NCBI GenBank assembly: GCA_964550375.1
Contig: CAZJYX010000009.1
Coordinates: forward strand, 1 to 64,000
Source: JAAYXS01 sp964550375
GTDB lineage: Bacteria; Planctomycetota; Phycisphaerae; UBA1845; Fen-1342
Reading direction: 5' to 3'
Length of the DNA stretch: 64,000 nucleotides
Shown here piece by piece: positions 43,345-53,429 of this stretch. The translations under genes and the position numbers were made by a program. Positions within the stretch are counted from its first letter, which is position 1, and each line of letters opens with the position of its first letter. The notes under the pieces are model-generated. The model made no database searches. It saw nothing but the letters and a program-made list of their open reading frames with translations, and was not told where the DNA came from.

Positions 43345-44802
43345 ATGCCATACGAACGCGTGCTCATGAAGAACGTCGGTGTGCCCAACAGCACATCGAT
43401 CGACACGTACCGGAAGACCGGCGGCTACGAGGGGGCGGCCAAGGCCCTGAAGATGCAGCCGGCCGAGCTAGTCGAGCTGGTGAAGAAGGCGAACCTGCGC
43501 GGTCGCGGCGGCGCGGGCTTCCCGGCCGGCCTGAAGTGGTCGTTCCTGCCGCCGGACCGGACGGTCACTTATCTCTGCGTGAATGCGGATGAGTCTGAGC
43601 CGCCGACGTTCTGCAACCGCATTACGATTGAAGAAGACCCGCACATGCTGCTGGAGGGCATCCTGATTGCGGGCTACGCGACCGCGACGACGGTGGCATA
43701 CATCTACATGCGGGGTGAGTTCGCCGAGCAGTTTCACATACTGCAGAAGGCCATCGACGAGGCCTACGCCGCCGGCTACTTCGGGCGGAATATCCTCGGA
43801 AGTGGTTACGACCTCGACTGTTACATCCATCGCGGGGCCGGGGCGTACGTGTGCGGCGAAGAGACCGGGCTGATCGAGAGCCTGGAGGGTAAGCGCGGCT
43901 GGCCGCGGATCAAGCCGCCGTTTCCGGCGATTGAAGGGGCGTTTCGCAAGCCGACGGTGGTGAACAACGTTGAGACGCTGGCCTGCCTGCCGCACATTCT
44001 GACGCGTGGTTTGGACTGGTGGCGCAGCCTGGGCCCGGAGAACTCGTGGGGTCCGAAGATGTACTGCGTTAGCGGTCCGGTACAGCGGCCGGGCTGCTAT
44101 GAGGGACCGCTGGGCCTCACCGTGCGTGAGCTGATCTACGGGGCCGATTTCGGCGGGGGCATGCGCGACGGCAGGAAGATCAAGGCGGTCTTCCCGGGCG
44201 GCTTGTCGATGGGGGTCTTGCGCGGCGACATGTTCCCCAAGCCCACGGGCGAGGTCGATCCGGCGCAGGATTGCGACGAGCTGGATTGCCGGCTCGACTT
44301 CGACGACCCGCTGCGCTACGGCCTGTTGGGGTTGGGCACGGCGGCGGCGGTGGTCGTGCCGGAAGATGTGGATATTCGCGACGTGCTGGTCAACGTGGCG
44401 CGGTTCTTCGCGACGGAATCCTGCGGACAGTGCACGCACTGTCGCGAAGGCACGTCGTGGATGTACAAGATGGCCGGCCGCATTCGCGCGGGCGCGGGCC
44501 GCTTGTTCGATCTTGACGTTATCGCCGAGGTCGCCCAGAACATGGGCATGATGCCCGGGCTGAGCATCTGTGGACTGTCGGACGGGGCGGCGTTTCCGCT
44601 GCGCATGCTGGTGCGGAAGTTCCGGCGGGAGTTTGAGCAGCACATTGCCGCCCAGCCGTCCGACGGCGTGGCGCGCTGGCTGCGGCGGATCAACCCAGCG
44701 GCCTATGAGTTGCCCATCCGGCAGGGTCGGGCGACCGCGTTCCAGGGCGCGACGATGCTGACATTGGAAGACCTGCGGGAGGACGGGCCGAAAGCCCGCT
44801 GA
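43345..44802 (+). CDS. nuoF: NADH-quinone oxidoreductase subunit F
   Basis: A 485-residue flavoprotein subunit that oxidises NADH. The NADH site is RGRGGAGFPAGLKWSF, the FMN site includes GAGAYVCGEETGLIESLEG, and the N3 4Fe-4S cluster uses ESCGQCTHCREGTSW plus a later Cys (SICGLSDG). I set the start at the ATG 43345; a GTG at 43336 would add three residues. Confidence 0.96.
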   Translation: MPYERVLMKNVGVPNSTSIDTYRKTGGYEGAAKALKMQPAELVELVKKANLRGRGGAGFPAGLKWSFLPPDRTVTYLCVNADESEPPTFCNRITIEEDPHMLLEGILIAGYATATTVAYIYMRGEFAEQFHILQKAIDEAYAAGYFGRNILGSGYDLDCYIHRGAGAYVCGEETGLIESLEGKRGWPRIKPPFPAIEGAFRKPTVVNNVETLACLPHILTRGLDWWRSLGPENSWGPKMYCVSGPVQRPGCYEGPLGLTVRELIYGADFGGGMRDGRKIKAVFPGGLSMGVLRGDMFPKPTGEVDPAQDCDELDCRLDFDDPLRYGLLGLGTAAAVVVPEDVDIRDVLVNVARFFATESCGQCTHCREGTSWMYKMAGRIRAGAGRLFDLDVIAEVAQNMGMMPGLSICGLSDGAAFPLRMLVRKFRREFEQHIAAQPSDGVARWLRRINPAAYELPIRQGRATAFQGATMLTLEDLREDGPKAR

Positions 44803-44813
44803 GGCGCGAAGCG

Positions 44814-46415
44814 ATGCCGAAGATCATCATCGACGGTCAGGAGATTGATTGCCGCAAGGGCATACCGGTGTTGCAGGCCGCGCTGGAAGCCGGGCTGAAC
44901 ATACCGCACTACTGCTACCACCCGGGGCTGTCGGTCGTGGGAAGCTGTCGGCTGTGCCTGATGGAAATGAAGATGCCGCACCCCAAGACGCAGGAGCTGG
45001 TCTGGGCGCCGAAGCTGCTGCCGTCCTGTCAGACGCTGGTTCACGATGGGCTGGAGGTGCGGTTCAACTCGGAGAAGGTGCGTCAGAACCAGAAGCACCT
45101 GATGGAGTACTACCTGCTCAACCATCCGCTGGACTGTCCGGTATGCGACAAGGCCGGCGAGTGCTATTTGCAGGATTACTCCGAGCAGTTCGGGTCGCCC
45201 ACCTCGCGCATGGTTGAAGACAAGTACAAGAACCCGAAGAAGGACATTGGCCCGCACACGCTGTTGTACTCCGACCGCTGCGTGATCTGCACGCGCTGCG
45301 TGCGCTTCGCTAACGAGATCACCGGTACGGGTGAGTTGAGCGTGGTGAACCGCGGCAGCCGCGGCGAGATCGACGTGTTTCCCGGCCGGCCGCTGGACAA
45401 CCCGTTGCAGGGCAACGTGGTGGATTTGTGCCCGGTCGGTGCCCTGATCGACAAGAACTTCCTCTTCCAGCAGCGCGTCTGGCGGCTGCGCTCGGCCAAA
45501 TCGATCAGTCCGGCGGACAGTCGCGGGCAGGCAATCTGGATCGACTACAACGAGGACGGCGTCCACCGCGTCCGCCCGCGCTTCAGCCCGAAGGTCAACG
45601 AATGGTGGCTCAGCGACGAGGCGCGCTTCGGCTGGAAATACGTGCAGAGTGAGGAGCGGCTCAGCGCGCCGCGCGTGCGCCATTCCGATCGGCTCGAAGG
45701 GCTGCGCTGGGAGGAGCTGCCCAAGCGGCTGCGCTCGCGCTTTGAGCAGGCGGCCAAGCATGACCAGGGTGCCGGCGTCGCCGCGGTGCTGAGCCCGATG
45801 ATGTCCTGCGAGGAGGCCTGGCTGCTGGCCACGTTCGTGCGCGCGGTGGCCCCCATGGCGACGCTGGTGTCGGGCTTCGTGCCCTGCCAGGGTGAAGACC
45901 AGGTCTTTCCGAAGGGCTTCGTGATTAAGGCCGAGAAATGTCCCAATCGGCGGGGGATCGAGCGGATTCTGGCACATTTTGGCGGCAGCACGCTGAGCTT
46001 GGGCGACTTTCTGCCGGCCGCCGGCCAGGGCCGCTTCAAGACTGTTTACCTGGCCGCCGGGTATCCGCGGGAGTGGGTCAGCGCGGAGATTGCCGCGCCG
46101 CTCCGGAAGGTTGACTACCTGATCGTGCACGACCTGTTCCCGAGCCCGCTGGACGACTTCGTCTCGGTGCAGATTCCGACCGCCAGTTGGGCCGAGCGGG
46201 AGGGCACGTTCATGAACTGCGACGGGTTGGTGCAGCCGTTCGAGCGTTCGATTCCGCCGCGCGAGGGTGTCAAGGCCGACGGGCAGTTCCTGCATGAGCT
46301 GCTGGAGCGGAGCGGGCTGTACCGGGCGGCGCAGGTGCGTCAGAGCATGGCGGAGGTCGTGGCGGAGTTCGGCGAGCTGTACGTGCCGCCGGACGTGCCC
46401 GCCCATGCCCACTGA
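44814..46415 (+). CDS. nuoG: NADH-quinone oxidoreductase subunit G (short form)
   Basis: A 533-residue iron-sulfur subunit. The N-terminal 2Fe-2S (YCYHPGLSVVGSCRLCLMEM), the His/Cys-ligated cluster (HPLDCPVCDKAGEC) and the 4Fe-4S cluster (CVICTRCVRF with VVDLCPVGAL) are intact. The C-terminal part is a reduced molybdopterin-type domain, much shorter than in E. coli NuoG (about 900 residues). An extra N7 cluster motif was not seen. It lies 11 bases after nuoF. Confidence 0.94.
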   Translation: MPKIIIDGQEIDCRKGIPVLQAALEAGLNIPHYCYHPGLSVVGSCRLCLMEMKMPHPKTQELVWAPKLLPSCQTLVHDGLEVRFNSEKVRQNQKHLMEYYLLNHPLDCPVCDKAGECYLQDYSEQFGSPTSRMVEDKYKNPKKDIGPHTLLYSDRCVICTRCVRFANEITGTGELSVVNRGSRGEIDVFPGRPLDNPLQGNVVDLCPVGALIDKNFLFQQRVWRLRSAKSISPADSRGQAIWIDYNEDGVHRVRPRFSPKVNEWWLSDEARFGWKYVQSEERLSAPRVRHSDRLEGLRWEELPKRLRSRFEQAAKHDQGAGVAAVLSPMMSCEEAWLLATFVRAVAPMATLVSGFVPCQGEDQVFPKGFVIKAEKCPNRRGIERILAHFGGSTLSLGDFLPAAGQGRFKTVYLAAGYPREWVSAEIAAPLRKVDYLIVHDLFPSPLDDFVSVQIPTASWAEREGTFMNCDGLVQPFERSIPPREGVKADGQFLHELLERSGLYRAAQVRQSMAEVVAEFGELYVPPDVPAHAH

Positions 46416-46436
46416 GCAGGAGGTTGGTGAGCCGCG

Positions 46437-47777
46437 ATGAAGGATCCTGCCGCACTTCGAGTGGACCGCACACTCCGGCACCCGCTGCTGTTGCTGGGGG
46501 TACTGGTGGTTGGCGGCGTGGTGGCCGCGGGCGTGGTCTGGCTGCTGGTGTCGCTGCCGTTCGTGCAGGACCTGCTGGCCGACCAGTTCGCGTTCTCAAT
46601 CATCGTCATGGCGGTAATGCTGGGGGTGATCCTGGGCGCGACGGCCTACTGCATCCTGGCCGAGCGCAAGCTGTCGGCCTTCATTCAGGATCGGCACGGG
46701 CCCAACCGGGTCGGCTTCGCGGGCTTCTTCCAGCCCATGGCCGACGGCCTGAAGTTCGTGCTGAAGGAAGACATTATTCCGCGCAACATCGACCGGCCGC
46801 TGTTCATCATCGCGCCGGCCATCTCGTTCACGATCTCGCTGGTGGGCTTCGCGATCATTCCGTGGGCCGGCGAGGTGCAGTGGCCCTGGATGGCCGCCGG
46901 CGAGACGGTCAGCGTGCAGGTCGCCAGCATCGACATCGGCTTCCTGTACCTGATTGCGATCGCGTCGATGGGCGTGTACGGCGTCGTGCTGGGTAGCTAC
47001 GCCAGCAACAACAAGTACTCGTTCTACGGCGGCATGCGGGCCGCGGCCCAGATGATCAGCTACGAGATCCCGCTGGGGCTCGGCCTGGTGTGCATTCTGC
47101 TGACGGCCGGGAGCCTGCGGCTCGAGGAAGTCGTGGACATGCAGGCCCGCAGCGGCCTGTGGTTCGTGGCGTACCAGCCGCTGGCGTTCCTGCTGATTCT
47201 AATCAGCGCCTTCGCCGAGACCAACCGCCTGCCCTTCGATCTGGCCGAGGCGGAGCAGGAGCTGGTCGGCGGCTTCCACACCGAGTACAGCGCGCTGAAG
47301 TTCGGGCTGTTCTTCCTGGGTGAATATGCCCACATGGTCACCAACAGCGCCCTGATGATCGCGCTGTTCTTCGGCGGCTGGCACCTGTGGCTGCTGCCGG
47401 GGGCGGACGCGGTGTCCTGGCCGGCCATGCTGGTGAAGTTCGGCGTGTTCTGGGTCAAGATCGCGGCGTTCATCTGGTTCTACATGCTGGTGCGCTGGTC
47501 GTTGCCGCGCTTCCGGTTCGACCAGCTCATGCGGCTGGCCTGGCAGGGCCTGGTGCCGATTGGTATTGGGCTGGTGCTGGCGACGTGCCTGCTGGTAGCG
47601 CTGGATCTGCATCGCAACGTGTTCGCCAGCCTGGGCGCCAACGCCGTGGTGTTAGTCGTCGCCCTGCTGTGGGCGGCGCGCTCCAAGGCGCCGGTGACCG
47701 GCCGCCAGGCCAACCTGCCCGAAATCAGGGTGCTTCCGGAGCGCGCCAAGGCGGGCGGCGGCTCCGCTGGGAGATAG
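46437..47777 (+). CDS. nuoH: NADH-quinone oxidoreductase subunit H
   Basis: A 446-residue membrane subunit with about eight helices that links the peripheral arm to the pump. Hallmarks are AERKLSAFIQDRHGPNRVGF, the QPMADGLKFVLKEDIIP loop, EIPLGLGLV, and AETNRLPFDLAEAEQELVGGFHTEYS. A 30-residue basic N-terminus precedes the first helix. AGGAGG lies 13 bases before the start, slightly far. Confidence 0.96.
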   Translation: MKDPAALRVDRTLRHPLLLLGVLVVGGVVAAGVVWLLVSLPFVQDLLADQFAFSIIVMAVMLGVILGATAYCILAERKLSAFIQDRHGPNRVGFAGFFQPMADGLKFVLKEDIIPRNIDRPLFIIAPAISFTISLVGFAIIPWAGEVQWPWMAAGETVSVQVASIDIGFLYLIAIASMGVYGVVLGSYASNNKYSFYGGMRAAAQMISYEIPLGLGLVCILLTAGSLRLEEVVDMQARSGLWFVAYQPLAFLLILISAFAETNRLPFDLAEAEQELVGGFHTEYSALKFGLFFLGEYAHMVTNSALMIALFFGGWHLWLLPGADAVSWPAMLVKFGVFWVKIAAFIWFYMLVRWSLPRFRFDQLMRLAWQGLVPIGIGLVLATCLLVALDLHRNVFASLGANAVVLVVALLWAARSKAPVTGRQANLPEIRVLPERAKAGGGSAGR

Positions 47778-47783
47778 GACGTC

Positions 47784-48374
47784 ATGCGTGACGAAGACGT
47801 CATTGTGCTGACCGAGCCGGTGCTGAGCGCGGCTGAGCGCATGTACCTGCCGCAGATTCTCGTCGGCTTCAAGACCACGCTGCGGCACATGTTCAGCGCC
47901 CGCCTCCGCAACGAGACGGTCGTCTGTTATCCGGAACAGAAGCGTACCCTGCGCGTGGCGAATTACCGTGGGGTGCACCGACTGAACAAGGACCCGGACG
48001 GGCGCGTGGCCTGCGTGGCCTGCTTCATGTGCAGCACGGCCTGCCCGGCCCACTGCATTCACATCGAAGCCGGCGAGTCGCCCTGGCCGGATCGCGAGAA
48101 GTATCCGGTCAAGTTCGACATTGATGAGCTGCGCTGCATCTACTGCGGCATGTGCGAAGAGGCCTGCCCGTGCGACGCCATCGAGCTTACGCCGCAGTAC
48201 GAGCTGGTCGGCCGCAGCCGGGAAGAGATGATCTTCGACAAGGAAAAGCTGCTGCAAGTGTACGAGGAGACCAAGGACATCAAGCCGCGCAAGAACCCGC
48301 CGGTGACCGACTACGGCCTGACCGGCGGCCAGAATAAGGACGTCGCGGCGCCCAATGCGGAGCGGCAATACTGA
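47784..48374 (+). CDS. nuoI: NADH-quinone oxidoreductase subunit I
   Basis: A 196-residue peripheral subunit with two 4Fe-4S clusters, N6a and N6b: CVACFMCSTACPAHC and CIYCGMCEEACPCDA. It begins 6 bases after nuoH. A C-terminal extension of about 40 residues is polar. Confidence 0.97.
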   Translation: MRDEDVIVLTEPVLSAAERMYLPQILVGFKTTLRHMFSARLRNETVVCYPEQKRTLRVANYRGVHRLNKDPDGRVACVACFMCSTACPAHCIHIEAGESPWPDREKYPVKFDIDELRCIYCGMCEEACPCDAIELTPQYELVGRSREEMIFDKEKLLQVYEETKDIKPRKNPPVTDYGLTGGQNKDVAAPNAERQY

Positions 48375-48521
48375 CACCTGCCGCGCCCGCCGGCTGGTCG
48401 GCTGCCGGGCTTTGCGGTAGAAGGAGGTTCCTTTCCGGAGGTCGTGCTCGGTGCGGCATTCTGGGCGGGCCAGCCCGCGCGGTTGCCGGCGTTTCGGACC
48501 TCTGAGTGGAAGACAGGTACT

Positions 48522-49214
48522 ATGCCAAGTGCGCTGACATTGCTGGTGATCATGCTGGCCTGTGGCGCGGCCGGTCTGTACGTGGCGTTGCCGGGCGGCC
48601 GGCGGAAGCTGCGCGGCCTGGCGGTGCTGCTGCTGGCGGCTGGTCTGGGGGCCTTCCTGGGCCTGGCGGTGCCGCTCGTGACGGGCGGCTCCACAATGGG
48701 CTGGTTTATCGCCCTGGCGCTGATCGTGCTGTTTGGCAGCGTGCGTATGATCACGCATCCCAAGCCGGTCTACAGCGCGGTGTATTTCATCCTGGTGGTG
48801 GTGGCGGTGACCGGCCTGCTGGTCCTGATGCAGGCGGAGTTCCTGGCCGCCGCGCTGCTGATCATCTACGCCGGCGCGATTCTCGTGACGTACGTCTTCG
48901 TGATCATGCTGGCCCAGCAGCGTGAGCCGGCCGCCTACGACAGTGAGGCGCGCGAGCCGTTCTGGGGCTGCCTGGCCGGCTTCGCCCTGCTGGCGGTGAT
49001 CGGCGGCCAACTGCTGTCGCCGCCCGAGGTGGAGGCCGTGGCCGCGACGGCCGAGCAGGCGTCGGGTTCCGTGTTGCGCGTCGGCGCCGTGCTGATGACG
49101 AACTACGTGGTGGCCGTCCAGTTGGGCGGCGTGCTGCTGCTGGCCGCGCTGGTCGGCGCGATCGCGATTGCCCGGCGCAAGCCGGCGGACGCCCTGTCCG
49201 GAGAGACCGACTGA
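48522..49214 (+). CDS. nuoJ: NADH-quinone oxidoreductase subunit J
   Basis: A 230-residue membrane subunit with five helices. FGSVRMITHPKPVYSAVYFILVV and QAEFLAAALLIIYAGAILVTYVFVIML are the conserved parts, the latter including the pi-bulge helix. The start at 48522 removes a non-membrane extension. The 147-base gap before it is the largest in the operon. The stop overlaps nuoK (TGATG). Confidence 0.95.
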   Translation: MPSALTLLVIMLACGAAGLYVALPGGRRKLRGLAVLLLAAGLGAFLGLAVPLVTGGSTMGWFIALALIVLFGSVRMITHPKPVYSAVYFILVVVAVTGLLVLMQAEFLAAALLIIYAGAILVTYVFVIMLAQQREPAAYDSEAREPFWGCLAGFALLAVIGGQLLSPPEVEAVAATAEQASGSVLRVGAVLMTNYVVAVQLGGVLLLAALVGAIAIARRKPADALSGETD

Positions 49215-49528
49215 TGCTGATGCCTTACCTGCTGTTGGGAGCGGCGCTGTTCGTGCTGGGCGCGATCGGCTTCGTTACGCGCCGCAACCTCATCATCATG
49301 TTTCTCTGCACTGAATTGATGTTCCAGGGCATCGTGGTCACGCTGGTCGCGCTGGGGCGCTACCCGCTGGACGGCGGCCTGCCCAACCTGAGCGGCCAGG
49401 CGTTCGCCCTGTTTCTCCTGACCGTCGCCGCCGCGGAAGCGGCCGTGGGGCTGGCGCTGGTGGTGCTGCTCTACCGCCACCGCGCGACGCTTGACGCGAA
49501 CTCCTGGACGCTGTTGAAGGACGAGTAG
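49214..49528 (+). CDS. nuoK: NADH-quinone oxidoreductase subunit K
   Basis: A 104-residue membrane subunit with three helices. The conserved Glu residues lie in FLCTELMFQGI and AAAEAAVGLALVV, positions needed for proton transfer. The ATG shares one base with the nuoJ stop. Confidence 0.96.
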   Translation: MLMPYLLLGAALFVLGAIGFVTRRNLIIMFLCTELMFQGIVVTLVALGRYPLDGGLPNLSGQAFALFLLTVAAAEAAVGLALVVLLYRHRATLDANSWTLLKDE

Positions 49529-49530
49529 CC

Positions 49531-51657
49531 GTGTTGCTGGCCGAAACCTCGCTGCTGCCGGTGAGCCTCTACGCCACGTTGCCGTTCTGGCCGCTGCTGG
49601 GGGCCATCCTGGTCGGCCTCATGGTGGCGTTTCGTCTGAAGCCCGAACGGGCGCACTGGCCGGTCGTATTGGGCGCGGCTCTGTCCGCGCTCCTGGGCGT
49701 GCTGCTTTTCTTCGACCTCGGACAGCAGCATGCGGCGACCGGTCCCGAGCCGGCCGCTCAACATGCCACCCAGCCATATGGGGCTGACGCCGGCGCTCCG
49801 GCCGCAGCGGCGCCCGCCGGGCCGGTGGCCGGCTTCACGTACACGCTCTACGACTGGATGAGCTTCGGCCAGCAGGTCAGCCGCGAAGGCGGCCGCTGGA
49901 TGTCCGTCAACTTCCACTTCGACGGCCTGACCGGCGTGATGCTGCTGTTCGTCACGGTCGTCAGCCTGATGGTGATCATCTACGCCATCGGCTACATGCG
50001 CGATCACCACGGGCATCCGGAGCGCGGCTACGAGCGCTTTTTCGCCTTCCTGGGCCTGTTCGTCTTCTCGATGTGCGTGCTCACGATGTCCGGCAACTTC
50101 GTCCTGCTCTACCTGGGCTGGGAAGCGGTCGGCCTGTGCAGCTACCTGCTGATCGGCTTCTACTATCAGCGGCCGGAGGCCGCGGCCGCCGCCAAGAAGG
50201 CCTTCATCGTCAACCGCATCGGCGACTTCGGCTTCGCGCTGGGCATCTTCGCGCTCTACATGTTCCTCAAGGACGTGGTGCAGCCCGGCCAGAACCCGCT
50301 CGACTACGCGGTGGCGTTCGAATACATCCGCGCCGGCGCCCTGACGCAGAACCAGCTCACGATCGTGGCGCTGCTGCTGACCTGCGGCGCGCTGGGCAAG
50401 AGCGCCCAGTTCCCGCTATACGTCTGGCTGCCCGACGCGATGGAAGGCCCGACGCCGGTCTCCGCCCTGATCCACGCCGCGACGATGGTCACGGCCGGCA
50501 TCTACATGATCGCCCGCTGCGGGCCGATCTTCGCCGGCGCGCCGCTCGCGCTCGACGTCGTGCTGGTGCTGGGGGTCATCGGGGCGGTGCTGGCGGCGAC
50601 CATGGCCATGGCCCAGTACGACATGAAACGCATCCTGGCCTATTCCACCATCAGCCAGTTGGCGTTCATGTTCGTGGCGCTGGGCTGCAGCGCGCCCGAT
50701 GCGGCCGTCTTCCACGTGTTCACGCACGCCTTCTTCAAGGCCCTGCTGTTCCTCACGGCCGGCAGCGTCATGCACGCCATGGGCGGCATCATCGACGTGC
50801 GGCAGTTCAGCGGCCTGCGGCACTTCCTGCCCTGGACGCACAAGCTGATGCTGGTCGGCTGCCTGGCCCTGGCGGGCTTCCCGCTGCTGGCCGGCTTCTG
50901 GAGCAAGGACGAGATCGTCCATGCGGCCTTCGTCCGGCACGCGGCCGTCGGCGTCATCATGCTCATCACCGCCGGCCTGACCGCTTACTACACCTTCCGC
51001 ATGTTCTTCCTGTGCTTCAATGGTGAGAAGCGGCTCCCGGCCGAGGCGGGCGGGCATCCGCACGAATCGCCGCCCGTGATGATCGCCCCGCTGGTGGTGC
51101 TGGCCCTCGGCGCCGTTTTCGCCGGCGTCCTGGGCATCGGGGGCGTGGGCGGCTCGCTGGGCGAGACCTTCTTCTTCCTGCAGCCCCACGGCTACTTCCA
51201 CCATTACCTTTCGCCGGAGACCAGTTCGATCGTCAAGGCGGCGGCCGACCACGGTGCCGAAGGCGGCAGCACCTGGCTGTTGTACGTCTCCATGCTCGTC
51301 GCCCTGGCCGGCATCGGCCTGGCCTGGGTGCGCTACGGCCGGGCGCCGCAGCGCGATCCGGACGCGGCCCTGCTCGGCCCGCTCTTCCGGCTCTGGCACG
51401 CCAAGTACTACGTCGATGAGCTTTACGAGCGCGTGTTCGTGCGGCCGCTGCGCGGCCTCGGACGCGTCTGCTTCGGCACTGACAACTTCGGCGTCGACGG
51501 CCTGGTGTGGTTCGTGGCGGCGGTGCCGCGCGGCGTCGGCCTGACGCTGCGGTTCGCGCAACGCGGCGTCCTGCAGGCCTATGCGCTCAGCATGGTCATT
51601 GGCATCGTTATCCTGCTGCTGCTGTGGCGCTGGGTTGAACCGGTCCTGACACACTGA
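49531..51657 (+). CDS. nuoL: NADH-quinone oxidoreductase subunit L
   Basis: A 708-residue antiporter-like pump subunit with about 16 helices. Core features are LYLGWEAVGLCSYLLIGFYY with the key Glu, KSAQFPLYVWLPDAMEGPTPVSALIHAATMV, and AYSTISQLAFM. The lateral-helix C-terminus is present. It starts at a GTG directly after nuoK. Confidence 0.96.
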   Translation: MLLAETSLLPVSLYATLPFWPLLGAILVGLMVAFRLKPERAHWPVVLGAALSALLGVLLFFDLGQQHAATGPEPAAQHATQPYGADAGAPAAAAPAGPVAGFTYTLYDWMSFGQQVSREGGRWMSVNFHFDGLTGVMLLFVTVVSLMVIIYAIGYMRDHHGHPERGYERFFAFLGLFVFSMCVLTMSGNFVLLYLGWEAVGLCSYLLIGFYYQRPEAAAAAKKAFIVNRIGDFGFALGIFALYMFLKDVVQPGQNPLDYAVAFEYIRAGALTQNQLTIVALLLTCGALGKSAQFPLYVWLPDAMEGPTPVSALIHAATMVTAGIYMIARCGPIFAGAPLALDVVLVLGVIGAVLAATMAMAQYDMKRILAYSTISQLAFMFVALGCSAPDAAVFHVFTHAFFKALLFLTAGSVMHAMGGIIDVRQFSGLRHFLPWTHKLMLVGCLALAGFPLLAGFWSKDEIVHAAFVRHAAVGVIMLITAGLTAYYTFRMFFLCFNGEKRLPAEAGGHPHESPPVMIAPLVVLALGAVFAGVLGIGGVGGSLGETFFFLQPHGYFHHYLSPETSSIVKAAADHGAEGGSTWLLYVSMLVALAGIGLAWVRYGRAPQRDPDAALLGPLFRLWHAKYYVDELYERVFVRPLRGLGRVCFGTDNFGVDGLVWFVAAVPRGVGLTLRFAQRGVLQAYALSMVIGIVILLLLWRWVEPVLTH

Positions 51658-51672
51658 TGTGAGTATGCACCG

Positions 51673-53427
51673 ATGTCGGCATTAGGGCTCAATCTGCTGA
51701 TCTTCCTGCCACTCGCCGCGGCCGTGGTGATCTGGCTGCTCCCGCAGCGACTGGAATCCCGGGCGCCGCGCATCGCGCTGTGGGTGGGTATCGTCTCGCT
51801 GCTGATTGCCCTGGCGCTCTGGTTCCAGGTCGATGGGCAGACCGGTCCGGGCAACCTGGTGGGGGCCACCCAGGCCACCTGGATCGCCGTCGGCGACCGC
51901 GTGCCGCTGCTGTCCAGCGCGACGGACGAAATCACGCAGCAACACGACGTGCAGATCAGCTACCACGTGGGGCTCGATCCGATCAGCGCCCCGCTGGTCC
52001 TGCTTACGGCCATACTGGTGCCGCTGTCGGTGGCCTGCGGCTTCGCGGCGATTCGGCGCCGCACGCGGGAGTACTACGCCTGGCTCCTGGCGCTCACGGC
52101 CGGCATGATGGGGGTCTTCGCCGCTCGCGACGTGCTGCTGTTCTACATCTTCTTCGAATTCACGCTGGTCCCGCTCTATTTCCTGATTGGCATCTGGGGC
52201 GGGCCGGAGCGCCGTTACGCCGCCAACAAGTTCTTCCTGTACACGTTTGTCGGCAGCGTGATTACGTTCGCGGGCATTCTGTACCTGGCGCTGCGGGCCG
52301 CCGCCCTCCAGGGCACCAGCATTATTTCCTTCGATCTCGCGATGCTCTCCGCGCTCTCCGGGCTGTCGCTGGCGGAGCAGTCGCTGCTGTTTGTCGCCTT
52401 CTTCTGCGGCTTTGCGATCAAGGTCCCGTTCTTCCCGCTGCACACCTGGCTGCCGCTGGCCCACACGGAAGCCCCCACGGCCGGCAGCGTGCTCCTGGCC
52501 GGCGTGCTGCTGAAGCTCGGCACTTACGGCTTTCTGCGGTTCAGCCTGCCGATGGTGCCGGACGGCGCGCTTGGCTGGGCGCGCGTCATCGGCGTCCTGG
52601 CCGTCGCCGGCATCATCTACGGCGCCCTGTGCTGCTGGGTGCAGCGCGACGTGAAGAAGCTCGTGGCCTACTCCTCGGTTTCGCACTTGGGCTTCTGCAT
52701 GCTGGGCATGTTCAGCCTCGTGCCGCTCGGCCTGAGCGGCTCCGTGCTGTACATGATCAACCACGGCATCAGCACCGGCGCCCTGTTCCTTGTAGTCGGC
52801 ATGATTTACGAGCGCTACCACACGCGCGACATGCACCAGCTCGGCGGGCTGGCTCGGCAGATGCCAGTCATGGCTTTCTTCCTGGTGCTCTTCGTGCTTT
52901 CGAGCATTGGTCTGCCCGGGCTCAATGGCTTCGTCAGCGAGTTCACCGTCCTGCTGGCCGCGTTCAAATCCACGACGCTGGGCCCCTGGTACGGAGCCCT
53001 GGGTGCCACCGGCATCCTGCTCGGCGCCGTCTACATGCTCTACATGACCGGCCGCGTCTTGTTCGGCCCGGTCAAGGCGCCGGCCAACACGCCCGACCTG
53101 TCCGTGTTGCCCCCCGATCTCAACCGCCGGGAAGTGGCGATTCTGACCCCGCTGGCGATTCTGGTGGTGCTGCTGGGCGTCTATCCGCGTCTGATTACGG
53201 ACACGCTTGATCCGGCGCTGGAATCCCAGGTGATGACGCGCATCTATGCGGCCCAGGCGCGTGAGGCTCCGCTAGTCGCCGAGGGCGCGCTGGAGACCGG
53301 CCCAGCGTCCGCGTGCACTGAGCCCGACGGAGCGCCTGCCGCCGCCGGGTCGCTGATCGCCTGGACCCCCGTGCGGCCATTTGCCGCCCCGCCTTGCGAG
53401 CCGGTGATACCGGCGGGAGGACCCTGA
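51673..53427 (+). CDS. nuoM: NADH-quinone oxidoreductase subunit M
   Basis: A 584-residue antiporter-like pump subunit with about 14 helices. FEFTLVPLYFLIGIWGG carries the functional Glu, FAIKVPFFPLHTWLPLAHTEAPTAGSVLLAG and YSSVSHLGFCMLGMFSL are family motifs. The last 70 residues form a polar, Pro/Ala-rich extension. No strong ribosome site precedes the ATG. Confidence 0.96.
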   Translation: MSALGLNLLIFLPLAAAVVIWLLPQRLESRAPRIALWVGIVSLLIALALWFQVDGQTGPGNLVGATQATWIAVGDRVPLLSSATDEITQQHDVQISYHVGLDPISAPLVLLTAILVPLSVACGFAAIRRRTREYYAWLLALTAGMMGVFAARDVLLFYIFFEFTLVPLYFLIGIWGGPERRYAANKFFLYTFVGSVITFAGILYLALRAAALQGTSIISFDLAMLSALSGLSLAEQSLLFVAFFCGFAIKVPFFPLHTWLPLAHTEAPTAGSVLLAGVLLKLGTYGFLRFSLPMVPDGALGWARVIGVLAVAGIIYGALCCWVQRDVKKLVAYSSVSHLGFCMLGMFSLVPLGLSGSVLYMINHGISTGALFLVVGMIYERYHTRDMHQLGGLARQMPVMAFFLVLFVLSSIGLPGLNGFVSEFTVLLAAFKSTTLGPWYGALGATGILLGAVYMLYMTGRVLFGPVKAPANTPDLSVLPPDLNRREVAILTPLAILVVLLGVYPRLITDTLDPALESQVMTRIYAAQAREAPLVAEGALETGPASACTEPDGAPAAAGSLIAWTPVRPFAAPPCEPVIPAGGP

Positions 53428-53429
53428 TC

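Noticed and set aside
44703..46481. Long minus-strand frame opposite nuoG
   Set aside because: Antisense to a well-supported complex I gene, with Arg/His/Gln-rich composition typical of GC-rich shadows.
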